Shown here in pieces: positions 49,761 to 61,400 of a stretch of DNA of 64,000 nucleotides (its first letter is position 1; each line of letters begins with the position of its first letter). Position numbers and translations under genes: made by a program. This DNA is from Ophthalmolycus amberensis (Eukaryota; Chordata; Actinopteri; Perciformes; Zoarcidae), in the NCBI GenBank assembly GCA_024529925.1, contig JAFEUB010000064.1, positions 1,772,001 through 1,836,000 of the forward strand. Reading direction: 5' to 3'. The notes below the pieces were generated by a model. That model saw only the letters and a program-made list of their open reading frames with translations. It did no database searches and had not been told where the DNA came from.

Positions 49761-50990
49761 GCTCGTCCGTCTCCTGGTGTCTCTTCTCACAGACTTGTTT
49801 TTTTGCTGAGTTGTTTTGGTGTAACAAATCGTGATAATGTCAGTACTTGTGTTTGACCCAGCAGATGGACTTTGCCCCGAGCCTGGTGATAACTCAAAGA
49901 CAGAAAATCACAGAGCAAAGTTCATCTGTGTGTGTATGTGAGAGACTTCCCTTTATCATCTGACAAGAGTTAATACCTCTACAGCCCGAATGATACTGGG
50001 TATTTGAGATTGATACCAGTATTGATATTTGAGAGTTTAAAAAATCTGATTGTATAGGAAAGTATTACACAAAATAACAGTTTTGATAAGGATTGCTTAT
50101 ATTTGTTTTTTTATTTCTGTACTGCAATTCCTTATCATTGTTCGACTGACAGCTAAAATATTATCCCAGGGAATTTATCTGGCTCACTTCATAGAGATAA
50201 TATACATTACAACAATATTGATATCTTACAATTTTAGCAATTGTATTCTAATTGTAGGGATATAAACTCATATTGATACCTGTCAGGGTTTGTAGAACAG
50301 TTCGTTTCTTTAATTTTCTAATTTTCTTTTTTTTGGCCTTTTCTCTGGGCAATTATCTTAGTTTTAATTCTCACACAATTCGTGCTCAGTGCTCCTAAAA
50401 ATACTGTAATATTGTTCACATCATTACCTACAAATGCTGTTGTTTATTCTACTATTATAACACATTAAAGCAGTAAAATCCATAGACTGCATATGTTAAA
50501 ATCACAGAAACAGATGGGACCAACGGCTGTCTGATCTGCTGCTACGTCATGTCCTGTTAACATCGATGGGCGCGCTTGTTTTAAATACCAAAGTGCACGC
50601 GCGGGCGGACTTTTTGTCCGAGCTGAGAGTCTTTCATTCCAAATGCGCGTAAGCACCGCCCACTCGGTGCAGACAAATGAGAATAAGAGAAGATCGACAT
50701 TGTCCAGTGAACGCGGGAGGATGAGAAGCAGAACTTTTGACGGAGCTTTGTTTCGGACGGCTAAACAATAACAACAACAACAGCGAGAGGCTACAACGAC
50801 AAAACTAAACACAGTGCAGAGTAAACATAACCTCAGCAGCGTTTCCTTGACAACTTTTTTAAACTGTTACTTCCGCTTCAGCTTTAAGTTTACTCGTGCA
50901 GTAATGTGTCTAAGTTGCTAAGCTAGCGTTAAATTAACGTCAGCTTGTGGTCAATTAGTGTTAACCTCCACAGCTAGCTGTTTCAGTGAC
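49761..50990. promoter_or_regulatory. Region between divergent cideb and tinf2
   Basis: Holds the 5' flanks of both genes. The tinf2 side (50,560-50,990) is CpG-richer, with an ETS-like ACTTCCGC near 50,868 and a GCTAGC/GCTAAC patch just before the start codon. The middle (49,980-50,460) is AT-rich with no feature. Confidence 0.45.
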
Positions 50991-53900
50991 ATGGCTACAA
51001 GAAAACACAAGGAAAATGGTGAGTATTAATAGCATTTAAACTGTTTTAGTGAACCTGGTTTATATTGAATGAGGTTAGTCATGTTAATTTAAGTTGTGGC
51101 TGTCAGTGGAGTCATGCCACATCTTGCCAGACACAGCTGGGTAGATCAGTCAGCTGATGGGAGACTCCAGCATCACTGATTGGGTTGTAGCCAGCAGTGC
51201 CACATTGAAATGGCAGCTTGATTAAGTCTGATTAGTTGCTGTGAATGCACCACTGTTGTCTCATCTTTCCTTTGTCTCCTGCCCAGATGGCAGCCTTCCC
51301 TTTACTGCCCTCCAGCTCCTGGCCCCGCCTGTGCGCCTGTTGTCTGCAGCCCTCTGGAAGGTGATGAAGCAGAGGGATGTGCTGCAGTACGGGGTGGTGG
51401 AGGAGGTCGTGACATCCGCCTGTGAGACCGTCCCGGGGCTGCTCACCGTGAGACACCAGAGCAAGCTGGCACTGGGGCTGAGAGGACGGGTGAGCTTCTG
51501 ACGGGACTCTAATGATACCTCTCCTATCTCTATTGTCCTGTTTGATAGATGCATCATCACCATTTTTGCCCTATTTCAGTATTATTTTCCTATTTTGACT
51601 GGTCATCAACCGTACCCTTTGTTATCAGTTAATCTTGGAGCTGTGCTGTACACAGCCAGATGAAAAGGTGATCATGCCACACCTGCAGAGGATGTGCGCT
51701 CCTGCTGCTTTGTCATCCTCCTCTGCTCCTGCTATGGTACATTGAATTTAATACTCATAAATTGCATTGAGATTTTTGTCATACTCTTACTGCTCCGTTG
51801 CTACAATACATATATGACAGATATGACACATTTTATGCTGCCGTCACTCGCGTATGGAATAGGTGTAATTTTTGCTTTTTTCTGCTAGAGGAGGGATGTA
51901 AAAATCCTGAGAACGGTGGAAAATTTCCATTCTTTGGTTCACACTCTGCTAAAAAACCCAACAGAGAGAGAGCTCTTCTTCAAGGTGAGTCCCTCTTCTC
52001 ATGTTTATTTGCGGTCATACAGCAGCAGACCTGCTATCAGTCTCTATTGTGGTCATTTCTCAGTAGAGGTTTGTTGGAATGTGAAGGCCAAACATTCTTC
52101 TTCTCTCCTCTCACAGGAGGAGTTTCCTGTGGATTACGGTCCAAAGTACGACCAGGAGCTGGAGAAGCTGCTGTGGGAATTTTTGATTCGGCTGGACCAG
52201 TTCCTTCCGGTTCCCAGCCTCGCTCAGGTAGTTGGTGCTTCTGTTGGAGCTTCCCTTTAATTGTCACTCGCTACACCTCTCTTTTCATTTCAAAATGAAA
52301 GAAACTGTTTATGTAGTCATCGTTTGTCTCCAGACCGTGTCGTGGCTCAGTACCGCCCCCGCTGTCCTGGAGGAGTGTGCGCGGGCCGCCACTCAACCGC
52401 AGCTCCTGAAGATCTTGCTTCAACATCAAACCTGTCTGGGTCACCTGGAGCCTGCAGGTAGAACTACAACACTTCTGAGAGTATCTTCTTAGCCAGAATG
52501 ACTGTAGATCACTAATAATTCTCATTATCCACATGTTTGGTTTTTACAGCATCCCTCCCTCCAAACATGGGAGACTCCATCCTAGCTTCACTTTCTCTGC
52601 CACCTTCTGGAAGAATACCTTCACATCCACCAACAGGAGCCCAAACGTCTGGAGTGGACCAGTCCCATGGCACACAGACGAGAGACAAAACAGCATTTAT
52701 TACACCTGTTATCGGACTAATATCTAACGAAGATGTGCCAGTTATGATCAGGACAAAAAATGCAACAAAGGAGCACTTGCACCCCAAAGAGAACCTGAAA
52801 TACACTGCGGTTAAAGAGAGACCCAAATCAAAAGATGGTGAAGAACAAGTGGAGGGGGAGAGGAACGCATCGAAAAGAAGCAGTGGAATGAAACGCAAGC
52901 AACCTGACGAAGTACAAGGTGAATCCGACGAGGAGGAGGAAGTGTTTGGCCCGTCCAGTTCTGGGAAAAACAGGATTAGCAGGAGTTTGAGAAGCGGAGC
53001 GAGCGTGCTCAAGCGGGACAGAGGTGACCAGAAGACAAACGAGAGCGAAGGAGACGATGCTGTAGGGAACGAGGAGTGTAACGGAGCAGCCCTGGAAACC
53101 TGCATGACCCAGCTGGGCGTCAAAACGCTGCACCTGCCTGAAGATCCGTTCCTCTGCTCCATCTTTGTCTCTTGCCTGAGGAGCCAGCCCAGAGTTATTG
53201 TTGAAAAAATGACTCCCGCTAGTGCTAACGGGGCTGATGGAGGAGGTAACTCCTCAGGTACCAAACGGGAGACTCCGAGGAGGAAGTCACCGGTCAAAGC
53301 TGAAGCGCAGATTCACAGCCAACCACTAAAGCCTGACTCGGATGACCCTGGCCTGGACGACAAAGAGTAAGAGATTTGGGAATACAGCGCACATGGTGCA
53401 GAATACGTCTTCACGTTATGTCAAGTTTGTAGTGCAAGAATTCAGCAACCAGCTCCCTAAATTACATTATGTGTTTCTAATTTTGTCAACTAGCTTTTTC
53501 TCTGCCTTGGTTCCTTGTGTTCAGGAGTTCACTGATGTTAACTTTAAACTAGCATTGTTCTACAAATACAATAAAGCCAACCGATTTAGTTCAATGTTTC
53601 TGGTTTCATTTGGTTTTTCTGTCTGTTAGTGATTGATGTTAGTGTTTATTAGTGATTTAAATATGTATATCATTCTTCTAGAATTTCAGGTCTGATAAAG
53701 AGAAACATATTTATGATTCCACTGCATTTCAGTGTTGCGTGGTATTCTTCAGACTTAAATTATAATGCCCCTAGAAGAGCGGCCTAGTAATAGATTTAAT
53801 TGTGTTGTTTCTACTTGACAGAAATCTTCCTGTATTACCGAGTATAAGCAGCTCTCCGTCTCTGCTACGTCGTAACACAGGTGACTCAACACGTCATGTC

Positions 53901-54550
53901 TTAAAACGCAGAGAATAGAAACAAGATCAACAATGAAAAATCACCTGCACGGATTTTTAACTGTTTATTTTGTGTTTAGTGACGTCGGGCGTTCCAGGAG
54001 ACACCGACGACTACGTCGCCGATTCTGAGGACGAGGCGACGAAGAACTTCAAAGTCAGGGTATGTATCCTCCAAACATGAGAAAAAACGTTTCCCCTGGC
54101 AGTGACGATGCTTAAAATTAAGTACATACCTTGAATACTTGATTTATTTAAAAAATAATAATTAAATCTGGTAAAATTCATCCTGAGGAATATTCTGTTG
54201 ACTTCTTTGTGACATGATTGCAGGCTAACAAAGGAAGATTATTAACATGTGTAATTTCATACAGATGTCACATTTAAACCGAAAACATGGTGACTTTAAG
54301 CCTCTTAAATTGACCAAATAACACCCCGACAGTCAATGAAAAGTGTGCTAGAATAAATATGGCTCTCCTCACATTTGTGCTGATATTTCAATAAAGTTTG
54401 ATCAGTGTTTTTCCTAACTGTCTCCCTCAGCTGTTCATGAAGCGCTACTGCAAGACCAAACACGGCACATACGTTCCCACTCTGAGGGAGTACTGGAAGC
54501 CCGGGATGACGCGGCGAAACGTGACATCGGCTGGAAGCAAACGCAGATGA
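50991..54550 (+). CDS. tinf2: TIN2 shelterin subunit, 10 coding exons
   Basis: Central shelterin protein that bridges TRF1, TRF2 and TPP1 at telomeres. Coding exons: 50991-51018, 51287-51489, 51629-51736, 51889-51984, 52117-52227, 52334-52457, 52550-53366, 53822-53880, 53980-54059 and 54431-54550. All phases match, giving 581 residues (human TIN2L 451, TIN2S 354). The N-terminal half is the helical TRFH-like domain (starts near SLPFTALQLLAPP; includes ILRTVENFHSLVHTLLK). Exon 7 is a long, charged, disordered insert. The C-terminal exons carry DYVADSEDEATKNF and YCKTKHGTYVPTLREYW, which align with the human segment ending TKFDTLIPTLCEYL. The 59-nt exon 8 is required to keep the frame. If exon 7 is not spliced, translation stops one codon later (GAG TAA), giving a natural short form. 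Confidence 0.9.
53570..53575 (+). terminator. tinf2: Intronic polyadenylation signal in tinf2
   Basis: AATAAA about 200 bp inside intron 7, downstream of the in-frame stop that follows the unspliced exon 7 donor. It could end a short tinf2 transcript. Confidence 0.4.
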
Positions 54551-54837
54551 TGAAATGGATTTTCTTTTTTTTCACTGCCAAGATGGCTGGCCAGAAAGAC
54601 GCCAGAGGACTTAAACTGTGGTTACGTTGGGTTTTCTCCACCAGCTGCGTTGAAAGAAAATCCCAAAATACTTTGGATTTTCACCAGGCGCTATGGCTGA
54701 TGGACATTTATTATCGTTACCTTTCTCTTGATTTATGATTTGACTTTAACTGAATCAGTGGTTTGTCATTGTGGAAAATGAAAGGATTATAGGCACTCAT
54801 GCAAAATGATGTCATTTTAAATTGTTACTGTGCAGTA

Positions 54838-54843
54838 AATAAA
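54838..54843 (+). terminator. tinf2: Polyadenylation signal, tinf2
   Basis: AATAAA about 290 bp after the full-length stop codon. Confidence 0.6.
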
Positions 54844-54900
54844 GACCAGAATATTTTAAACTCACATAGGGGCATGTGTCATTGACTGAGATCCTTCACA

Positions 54901-54906
54901 TTTATT
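54901..54906 (-). terminator. dhrs4: Polyadenylation signal, dhrs4
   Basis: TTTATT on the plus strand (AATAAA for dhrs4), about 60 bp from the tinf2 signal and 180 bp past the dhrs4 stop. The two genes' 3' ends probably overlap. Confidence 0.45.
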
Positions 54907-55083
54907 TAGAAATTGAATGTCATATTATCACACAGACTGGAAATTAAATTGTCGTGGCTTATATTCGCTCTCATATTAAGGTTCTTAGATGTATTCTGGC
55001 TGTGCTGTGTCAACACTTGAGAAGAGCAGTGAAACTATAGTCAAAACGTATATATCTACACAGGAACACACAAGTCTATTGAC

Positions 55084-56820
55084 TCAGAGTCGGCATCCGA
55101 TCCCTCCAGTCACCGTGACGGTCTCTCCGGTGATGTAGGAAGCCTCCTCGGAGCACAAGAAGGCAATCACTCCACCGACCTCCTCCGGCTCTCCGATTCT
55201 GCAGAGCACAATGTGAAATATGGTGTTCATGTGTTCATTGTTCAGCATATTAGTGAGACACTTGTGACAATGGGCTGTACCTTTTAATGCTGAGCTGCTT
55301 TTTGAACTCTTCCACGACGTCTTCATTTCCCCATAACTAGAACAACACGGTGTATTAAAGAGACTAACATTTATCGAGAGCAAATAAACAAAGAAAACAC
55401 TCAGGTAGCAAATGCAGGATCTGAGTGTGTGACTGTGTGTTTTTCCCTCCTCACCGCGGCGCTGAAGCGGGTCTTGATGACTCCGGGGGCCACGCAGTTG
55501 ACTCTTATGTTACTGTGGGCCAGCTCAGGAGCCAGTGCCCGGGTCAGACCCAGCAGAGCGGTCTTACTCACGCTGTAAGGGCCCAGAGCCTGCAGAGACG
55601 GCGACACGGTGTCCTTAACATGTATACATTCACATGGGACTTGACCCTACTTATCTTAATATAAACATCCTGCTTGTTCTCTCACTGACCTGCATCGGTT
55701 GGTATCCAGCCACAGACGACACAAATACCACATTCCCCCCACTAAAAAGGAAAACACAGAGCATTTAGGATTAATTATACAGCATGGAGTTGTATAGTCT
55801 TTGTTGTTCTTTGGATCTTCTTTTAGTTTGTCGCTCACCCCCTCTTCACCATATGAGGAACCACCAACTTAGTCATGAGGAAGGCCGATTTCACATTTAC
55901 AGACAGGATCTAGAGAGAAAGGATCCCATATTCAAATCAATAAATGGAGGAAGAAGAATGATTTTTCAGAGCCACAGACGCATTCACACAATTCTTCATA
56001 TGCTTGTTCAGCGAGTCCCGGGGCTTCGTCTGTGGTGTGCACCTTGTCCCAGACGTCCTCTGTGGAGTCCATGATGTTTCCGAAGAAAGGGTTGACCGCT
56101 GCGTTGGACACCAGGATATCGATGCCTCCGCACTGATCCAGAGTCTAGTCCAAACACAGAAGGAGACTATTAATGAGGTTATAAGTCATATGAATCACTG
56201 ACGATCCTCATAATTGCTGGTTTTCAGCCATGTGGACTCACCGTTTGGACCAGTTTTTCTCTGTCTTCTCCCTTGCCAACGTTACAGGTGGTGCCAGTCA
56301 CCTGGATGCTCTGGCTCTGCAGCAGCGCCACGGCCTTGTCCACGTTGGCCTGCCGCCGGCTGCTCACCACCACATGGGCTCCTCTCTTTCCCAGAGCCTG
56401 AGCTGCAGCCAGACCAATTCTGATCAGGAGGAGGAGAAGAGCATCTCAGTAATGGATCAAGTCTGTAACAATTGTAGCTATTTTATATGACGTTATTATG
56501 AGGCAATTGTTTGAGATCATTGCCGGTGCCATCCTCGGCAAATTCAATGTCATGTAGTGACATTTTGCTTTAGAGCGCGCGAACTCCGAACACAACATGA
56601 CTGTGTGTTGCAGTTACAGTTCAGTTATTGCGAAGCCAGTGAGGATGCTCTCAATACCAGCTTAATCAAAAGAGGAACAAAAGAGGAATTCATAATATAA
56701 TTCATACCCATCTGTGGAGGCAGTGACTATGGCTACCTTTCCAGCAAGGCTACTTTGAGACATACTTCTTTGGCCAGCAACAGGACTGTTCCTAAGGCAC
56801 CTGAATACACTCCTCAACAT
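55084..56820 (-). CDS. dhrs4: Peroxisomal SDR, DHRS4-type NADPH carbonyl/retinal reductase, 8 coding exons
   Basis: Short-chain dehydrogenase/reductase that reduces retinal and other carbonyls with NADPH, chiefly in peroxisomes. Minus-strand coding exons: 56820-56708, 56419-56242, 56144-56043, 55909-55839, 55741-55690, 55589-55455, 55336-55281 and 55198-55084, joining to 273 residues (human 278). Landmarks: cofactor motif TASTDGIG, SSRRQ arginines for NADPH preference, structural SNAA, catalytic serines in VVFVSSVAG and the Y-x-x-x-K in [10 protein letters not shown], then [10 protein letters not shown] and [13 protein letters not shown]. The C-terminus is CRL, an accepted variant of the SKL-type peroxisomal signal (human ends SRL). 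A splice acceptor (TTCACAG) lies just before the ATG, so an upstream noncoding exon exists. DHRS1 or DHRS2 are less likely. Confidence 0.93.
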
Positions 56821-58456
56821 CACCTGTGAACACAGAATAGTCGAATATTATTTTTATGAAAACACTGGGTATCTAGGGTAGAGGTCATCTGACAGCAGCA
56901 GTGCACAAGCTAAGTGCAAAGATAAAAGGAAACAATTAGTTAACGGAGTTGGAAACAACTTTTTCGATATGTCTCTTAAATAATGAATACACTTATTGAT
57001 ACATGGTGACGCTACAGCAACGATACACTACTTGATTGGTATTAAAGGCAAACTCAAGACAATTTAGTAAAAGTTTACGCAGAGGGCTACATTGCTTAAG
57101 CAACTAATGCAATTACGCAAACGTGATCAAGAGCATTATCTCACCCTGCAGTTCATGCAATACTGAATATGAGGTTGAACAGTGGAAGAATTTCTTAACA
57201 GCCAAAGTCTACTTCTGGACCTTTGACTACCGACGATTCATTGTATGTTCCGGGTCGCGCTGTCAAAATAAAAGCCTCCAGCAAGCAGCTTACGAACTTG
57301 CCTGCTCTTTAATTCAACTGTACAACCAAGTCTGTCGAAACAATGATGCCGTTTGTTTAGGAAATTATTCATTTTGCTGTACTAACCGGTGATGTACATA
57401 GCGTGGACCATATATTTCGTTTTTTCTCAGTTCAAAGCATAGTTTTCTGATTAAATACAAAATCCGGACGTCCCTAAACGCAACCCGCAACAACGAGCCA
57501 ATCATAACAGCGGAAACCAGCGCGAGCTCACACGTCTTGGATTGCTCTAAAAGTCTGAAGCCCACGCTCGTGCTATGCTTTTAGATCAGTGGACTGCGTG
57601 ACGCTCTGAGGGGGCGGAGCCAACGTTGTTGTCATCGCCGAAGATGATTGAACGCCGATGGCCTCAGATTTTCACGCCTGAGAAGAAGTGATTTTTACGT
57701 ATCCTGGGACTGTACGCCGATGCGAAGTTTATGGGCGAAAAGATACAAAAAACAAGGTAACGCTAATTATTTTATGATGGCGGCTTTGGGTGCTCACTTT
57801 TACTGGAAACATATCGGATTAAGCGGGTTTATCCGGCGGTGCCATTGTTGTTTTGGACTGAATTTAGGAGCGAAAGGCGATGAAGATAACTACCTTTAAC
57901 GTAGCTAACGTTAGCTAGCAGCTAGGCCGCGGCAACACCGCTCGCGTTATTGAAGCTACCGTTTGCCCACACTTAAATGAACCGTCTTTTATACCTTAAT
58001 AGCTGTTTATAATTAGAAAACATATATATTCGATAGCGAGTGCACACCGCTTATTTAAATCTGGTGCTAAACTAGCTTTAGTTGGCTTTCGCTTGGCATT
58101 TAACGTAACGTTACTGGGCGTGGAAAGGAGAGACAGGTGTTGCCGCTGCCCGCCTACCTTTCGCTTCACACGTGCCCCGCGATGTCTTGAGTTTGGGGGG
58201 GTTTTGCTAACTGTCTTGTGTGTGTGTCTTATGACTGTGTCGTGAAGAAACCAGGGTCCGTGTGAAGGCGGAGACTACGAGCCGCCCGGACGAGTGAGAT
58301 GTGTCCTCCACCGACTCTGCCGTGCTTCTGCACCGAGTCTCTCCGGCGACCAGCACGTCCATGAGAACCATAACCTCAGATCTAGATGGACGACCCAGAC
58401 TGACCAGGACCCTGGAGTTATCTTCTAACTGAGACGTTACTGTTAACTTTGCAACC
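56821..58456. promoter_or_regulatory. Divergent promoter region of dhrs4 and efs
   Basis: Contains a CCAAT box (57498-57502), a GC box (GGGGGCGGAGCC near 57610), and a GCTAAC/GTTAGC patch (57,900-57,925). A likely efs 5' noncoding exon ends at AAACAAG/GTAACG near 57,754, with a second segment leading to the ATG at 58457. The dhrs4 upstream exon also must lie here. Small open frames at 57123 and 57648 have no recognised domain. Confidence 0.5.
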
Positions 58457-61400
58457 ATGTCTGTCTCCGTGAGTACAGTATTTGTCTCTTTTGTATATAT
58501 TAACTCTCTCACAATTAAACTATTTTAAAGCTAAATAATGTATAATTAGTTTGACATGGTTTTCTTATTGTTTATTATCTCACCATATCTATAGTATTTA
58601 ATCAGGACCCTCATTGCCTCATTACTGTTTTAAAGGGGGTCCCACATGGCTCAATGGAGCCCAGTTGTCCCCAGGGGTTGGTTTAGAAAATGAAAGGAGG
58701 TCCTGACTCTCCGGCTTTAGGTTGGCAATTAAATCCTAAACAGAGAGGGACAGATGTGCCTCTTATCCCCTCCCCCCCCCCCCCCCCTCTCATCTTGCTC
58801 ATTACCATTAAGCCCCTGTGTCCAATTGAACATTGATCCTCCCCGACTGTGCCCCTCTTTCTCTCCGCCTCATAATTATTGACACAGCTGTGAATTTTGT
58901 AGTTTGTAATGATGCTAGCTTTTACATTTTTTTTCGTTCTTTGTGTTCACCCAACCGCTTCCTGTCCCTCCGTCTCTCGCATGGACATTTAACGAGATCT
59001 TCCCCATTCACTCCTATTCACTCTCCATTCAATGGCCCCAAACAATCACCCTTTTGATACTCCTGACTTGGCATTGCCATGTCAATGTACTGGCTTGTTT
59101 GTGTTATGCAGATGTGAGATACTAGCTCGTGGGGAATTTAGGCTGTCGATTAAAACCTACTTTTAATGGCCGTTCGTTGTTTTGAATTAATGAATGGAAG
59201 TGGTCCGTGTTTACGATTTCTACTTTTGTCTCGTCCTCTTCTCTCAGACGGTTTTGGCAAAGGCGCTGTTTGACAACGCGGCAGAGAGCCCGGAGGAGCT
59301 GGCTTTCCGGAAGGGTGACATACTGATGGTTCTTGAACAGGAGCAAGGTGGTGGTCCGGGCTGGTGGCTCTGCTCCCTGCATGGCAGACAGGGCATTGCC
59401 CCCGCAAACCGTCTTCGACTCCTCCAGACCGCCCCGCCCCCAGGCTCCGACCCGCGTCGTGGCCCCGCCGAGGACTCCGTCTACCTGTCGCCTGTCCCCC
59501 CACTGAACCGGACTCCTGTCGGCGGCAGTGCAGAGGACGTAGATGGAGTGTATCGCTCCCCGCCCGGTGTTGGTGAGGCACGAGGAGCTGCCTTGAGGCC
59601 CGGGGAGCTCCGTAGGGTCGAGAGTGGGCGCCCACGCTCACACTCGAGCTCTGGCCTCCGGCCCAGACCTGACTGGGACTTAGGGGTGGCGGGGCGTCCG
59701 CGCTCACCCTCTCTGAGAGGCCGAGGCATAGAAATAACAGGAACGCTTTATCAGACTCCAGTATCTCCCATGCCTTCAGCGGCTCAGCATGCCAGACAAC
59801 CAGGAGCTTCAGAGTCTGTGTACCTCGCCCCCACTGGAATTCCAAGGGCAGCCGATGAACCAGAGGACACTACATATCTAGTTCCTAGAGAAACACTAAC
59901 TACAGGACACTCGGACGACTGTTATTTGGTGCCCAAAGGTACGCCGCTCGCAGGTGACGATGTTTACCAATCCCCAACAGGAGGAGTTGTGGGCTCTGCT
60001 GCGTGCTCGAATGGTACCCCCCAGCTGAAAGTGAGCCAGGACACACCTGGGATGTACCAAACACCCACCGCTGTGGGGGCAAACCTCCACAGGACTTCAG
60101 CCACAGTTTTGGCCCACCAGCACCCATCTCAATTATCCCCCATGCAAGCATCTCCCAGACCTCTGCTCAAGGGAGTTTCACCCAACCCCGCTGTTGCAAG
60201 GGGCAAACCCAACCTGGCCTGTCACCGGGGGTCTCCTTCGCTGGTCCGAGCAGGGCAGGTCAGGGTTCCCGGCTCACCAAATTTCGCCCGCAAACCTCCT
60301 CCACCAGCACCTCCGGTGAGGGGAGTCACCAGGAAAGATGCAGCGCCGTCATCGACGGATTCTAACTATGTCCCCAAACCCACCGCTCAGGTCACTTCTG
60401 AGGAGGACAAACAGGGGGGGGGTCCTCAGAGTAAGGAGGACAGGACGAGTAACGTCCTGGAGAAAAGCAACAACGCGCTGAACAAAAAAGGAGACAAACG
60501 GGATTACTCGGATGACGTGGATGACCAGGTTTGTGATGGCTGCTTCACCTACCACTTTAAATTGCTCCCAAAATGTATTTTATCTTCAGGACTTTGTTGG
60601 TGGAGTGAGTTTGCATGTTGTCCACGTTTCATCGGCATGTTTGAAAAATATATGACCGAAACCTTCAATTCGAATGGTTTGTCGTGGTAGGTGTATGATA
60701 CTCCTCCCAGTGGCCGGTGGCAGCGCCCCGTCCCATCTTCCCTTGGTGGTGACGACGATGATGATGATGATGATGGCATCTATGACACCCCTCGCAGTGT
60801 CCCACCACAAACTGATCCTGAGACAGAGGTAAAGACGACCCTTCACAAACCTTACTGAGCCACAGATCGACCCGTTTTGTTTGTACCCGTTTTCTAAATA
60901 AGAATTTAGTTTAATTTGTATTTAACCTCCTCTTACATTTATGACTTGTCTCATATTTTGGAGATTGAAATGTCTGTTTGCATAAAATTTGTCAGACATT
61001 AAACTTTCATCAATGACGTATAGAGGTTTTTCTGTCTGAAGCCTATAATTAAACTGTCAAATGACAATCCTTATGAATGTTAGAATCTACTAACACAGCC
61101 TGGGAACCGTTCGTAAACTGGTGTGTTGAATGCATGCCTGTACAAGTGAAGCACTTCACCAACAACAGATGACTATCGTATACCCCGATACCATATCTTC
61201 CCACATTCCACCATCAGCCTGTCTCCCTGCCCCCCCTTCGAGGCGAGGCCACACCTGTCTCTCTCTGCTGGGGGAGCCTGTCCAACCAGTTCAAATGCTG
61301 CTGCTATTTTCTCCCCGTCACACCCATCTGTCAGGGCCAGGCCACCAGCACCCTGCCCCCCCCCCCACTGGTCTCCCCTTTAACGTTACTTAAATATATC

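Noticed and set aside
52512..53297. 261-codon minus-strand frame opposite tinf2 exon 7
   Set aside because: Shadow of the tinf2 exon, which joins in phase to exons on both sides.
59150..59845. 231-codon minus-strand frame opposite efs
   Set aside because: Antisense of the GC-rich efs coding exon; the plus frame has an SH3 domain and correct splice sites.
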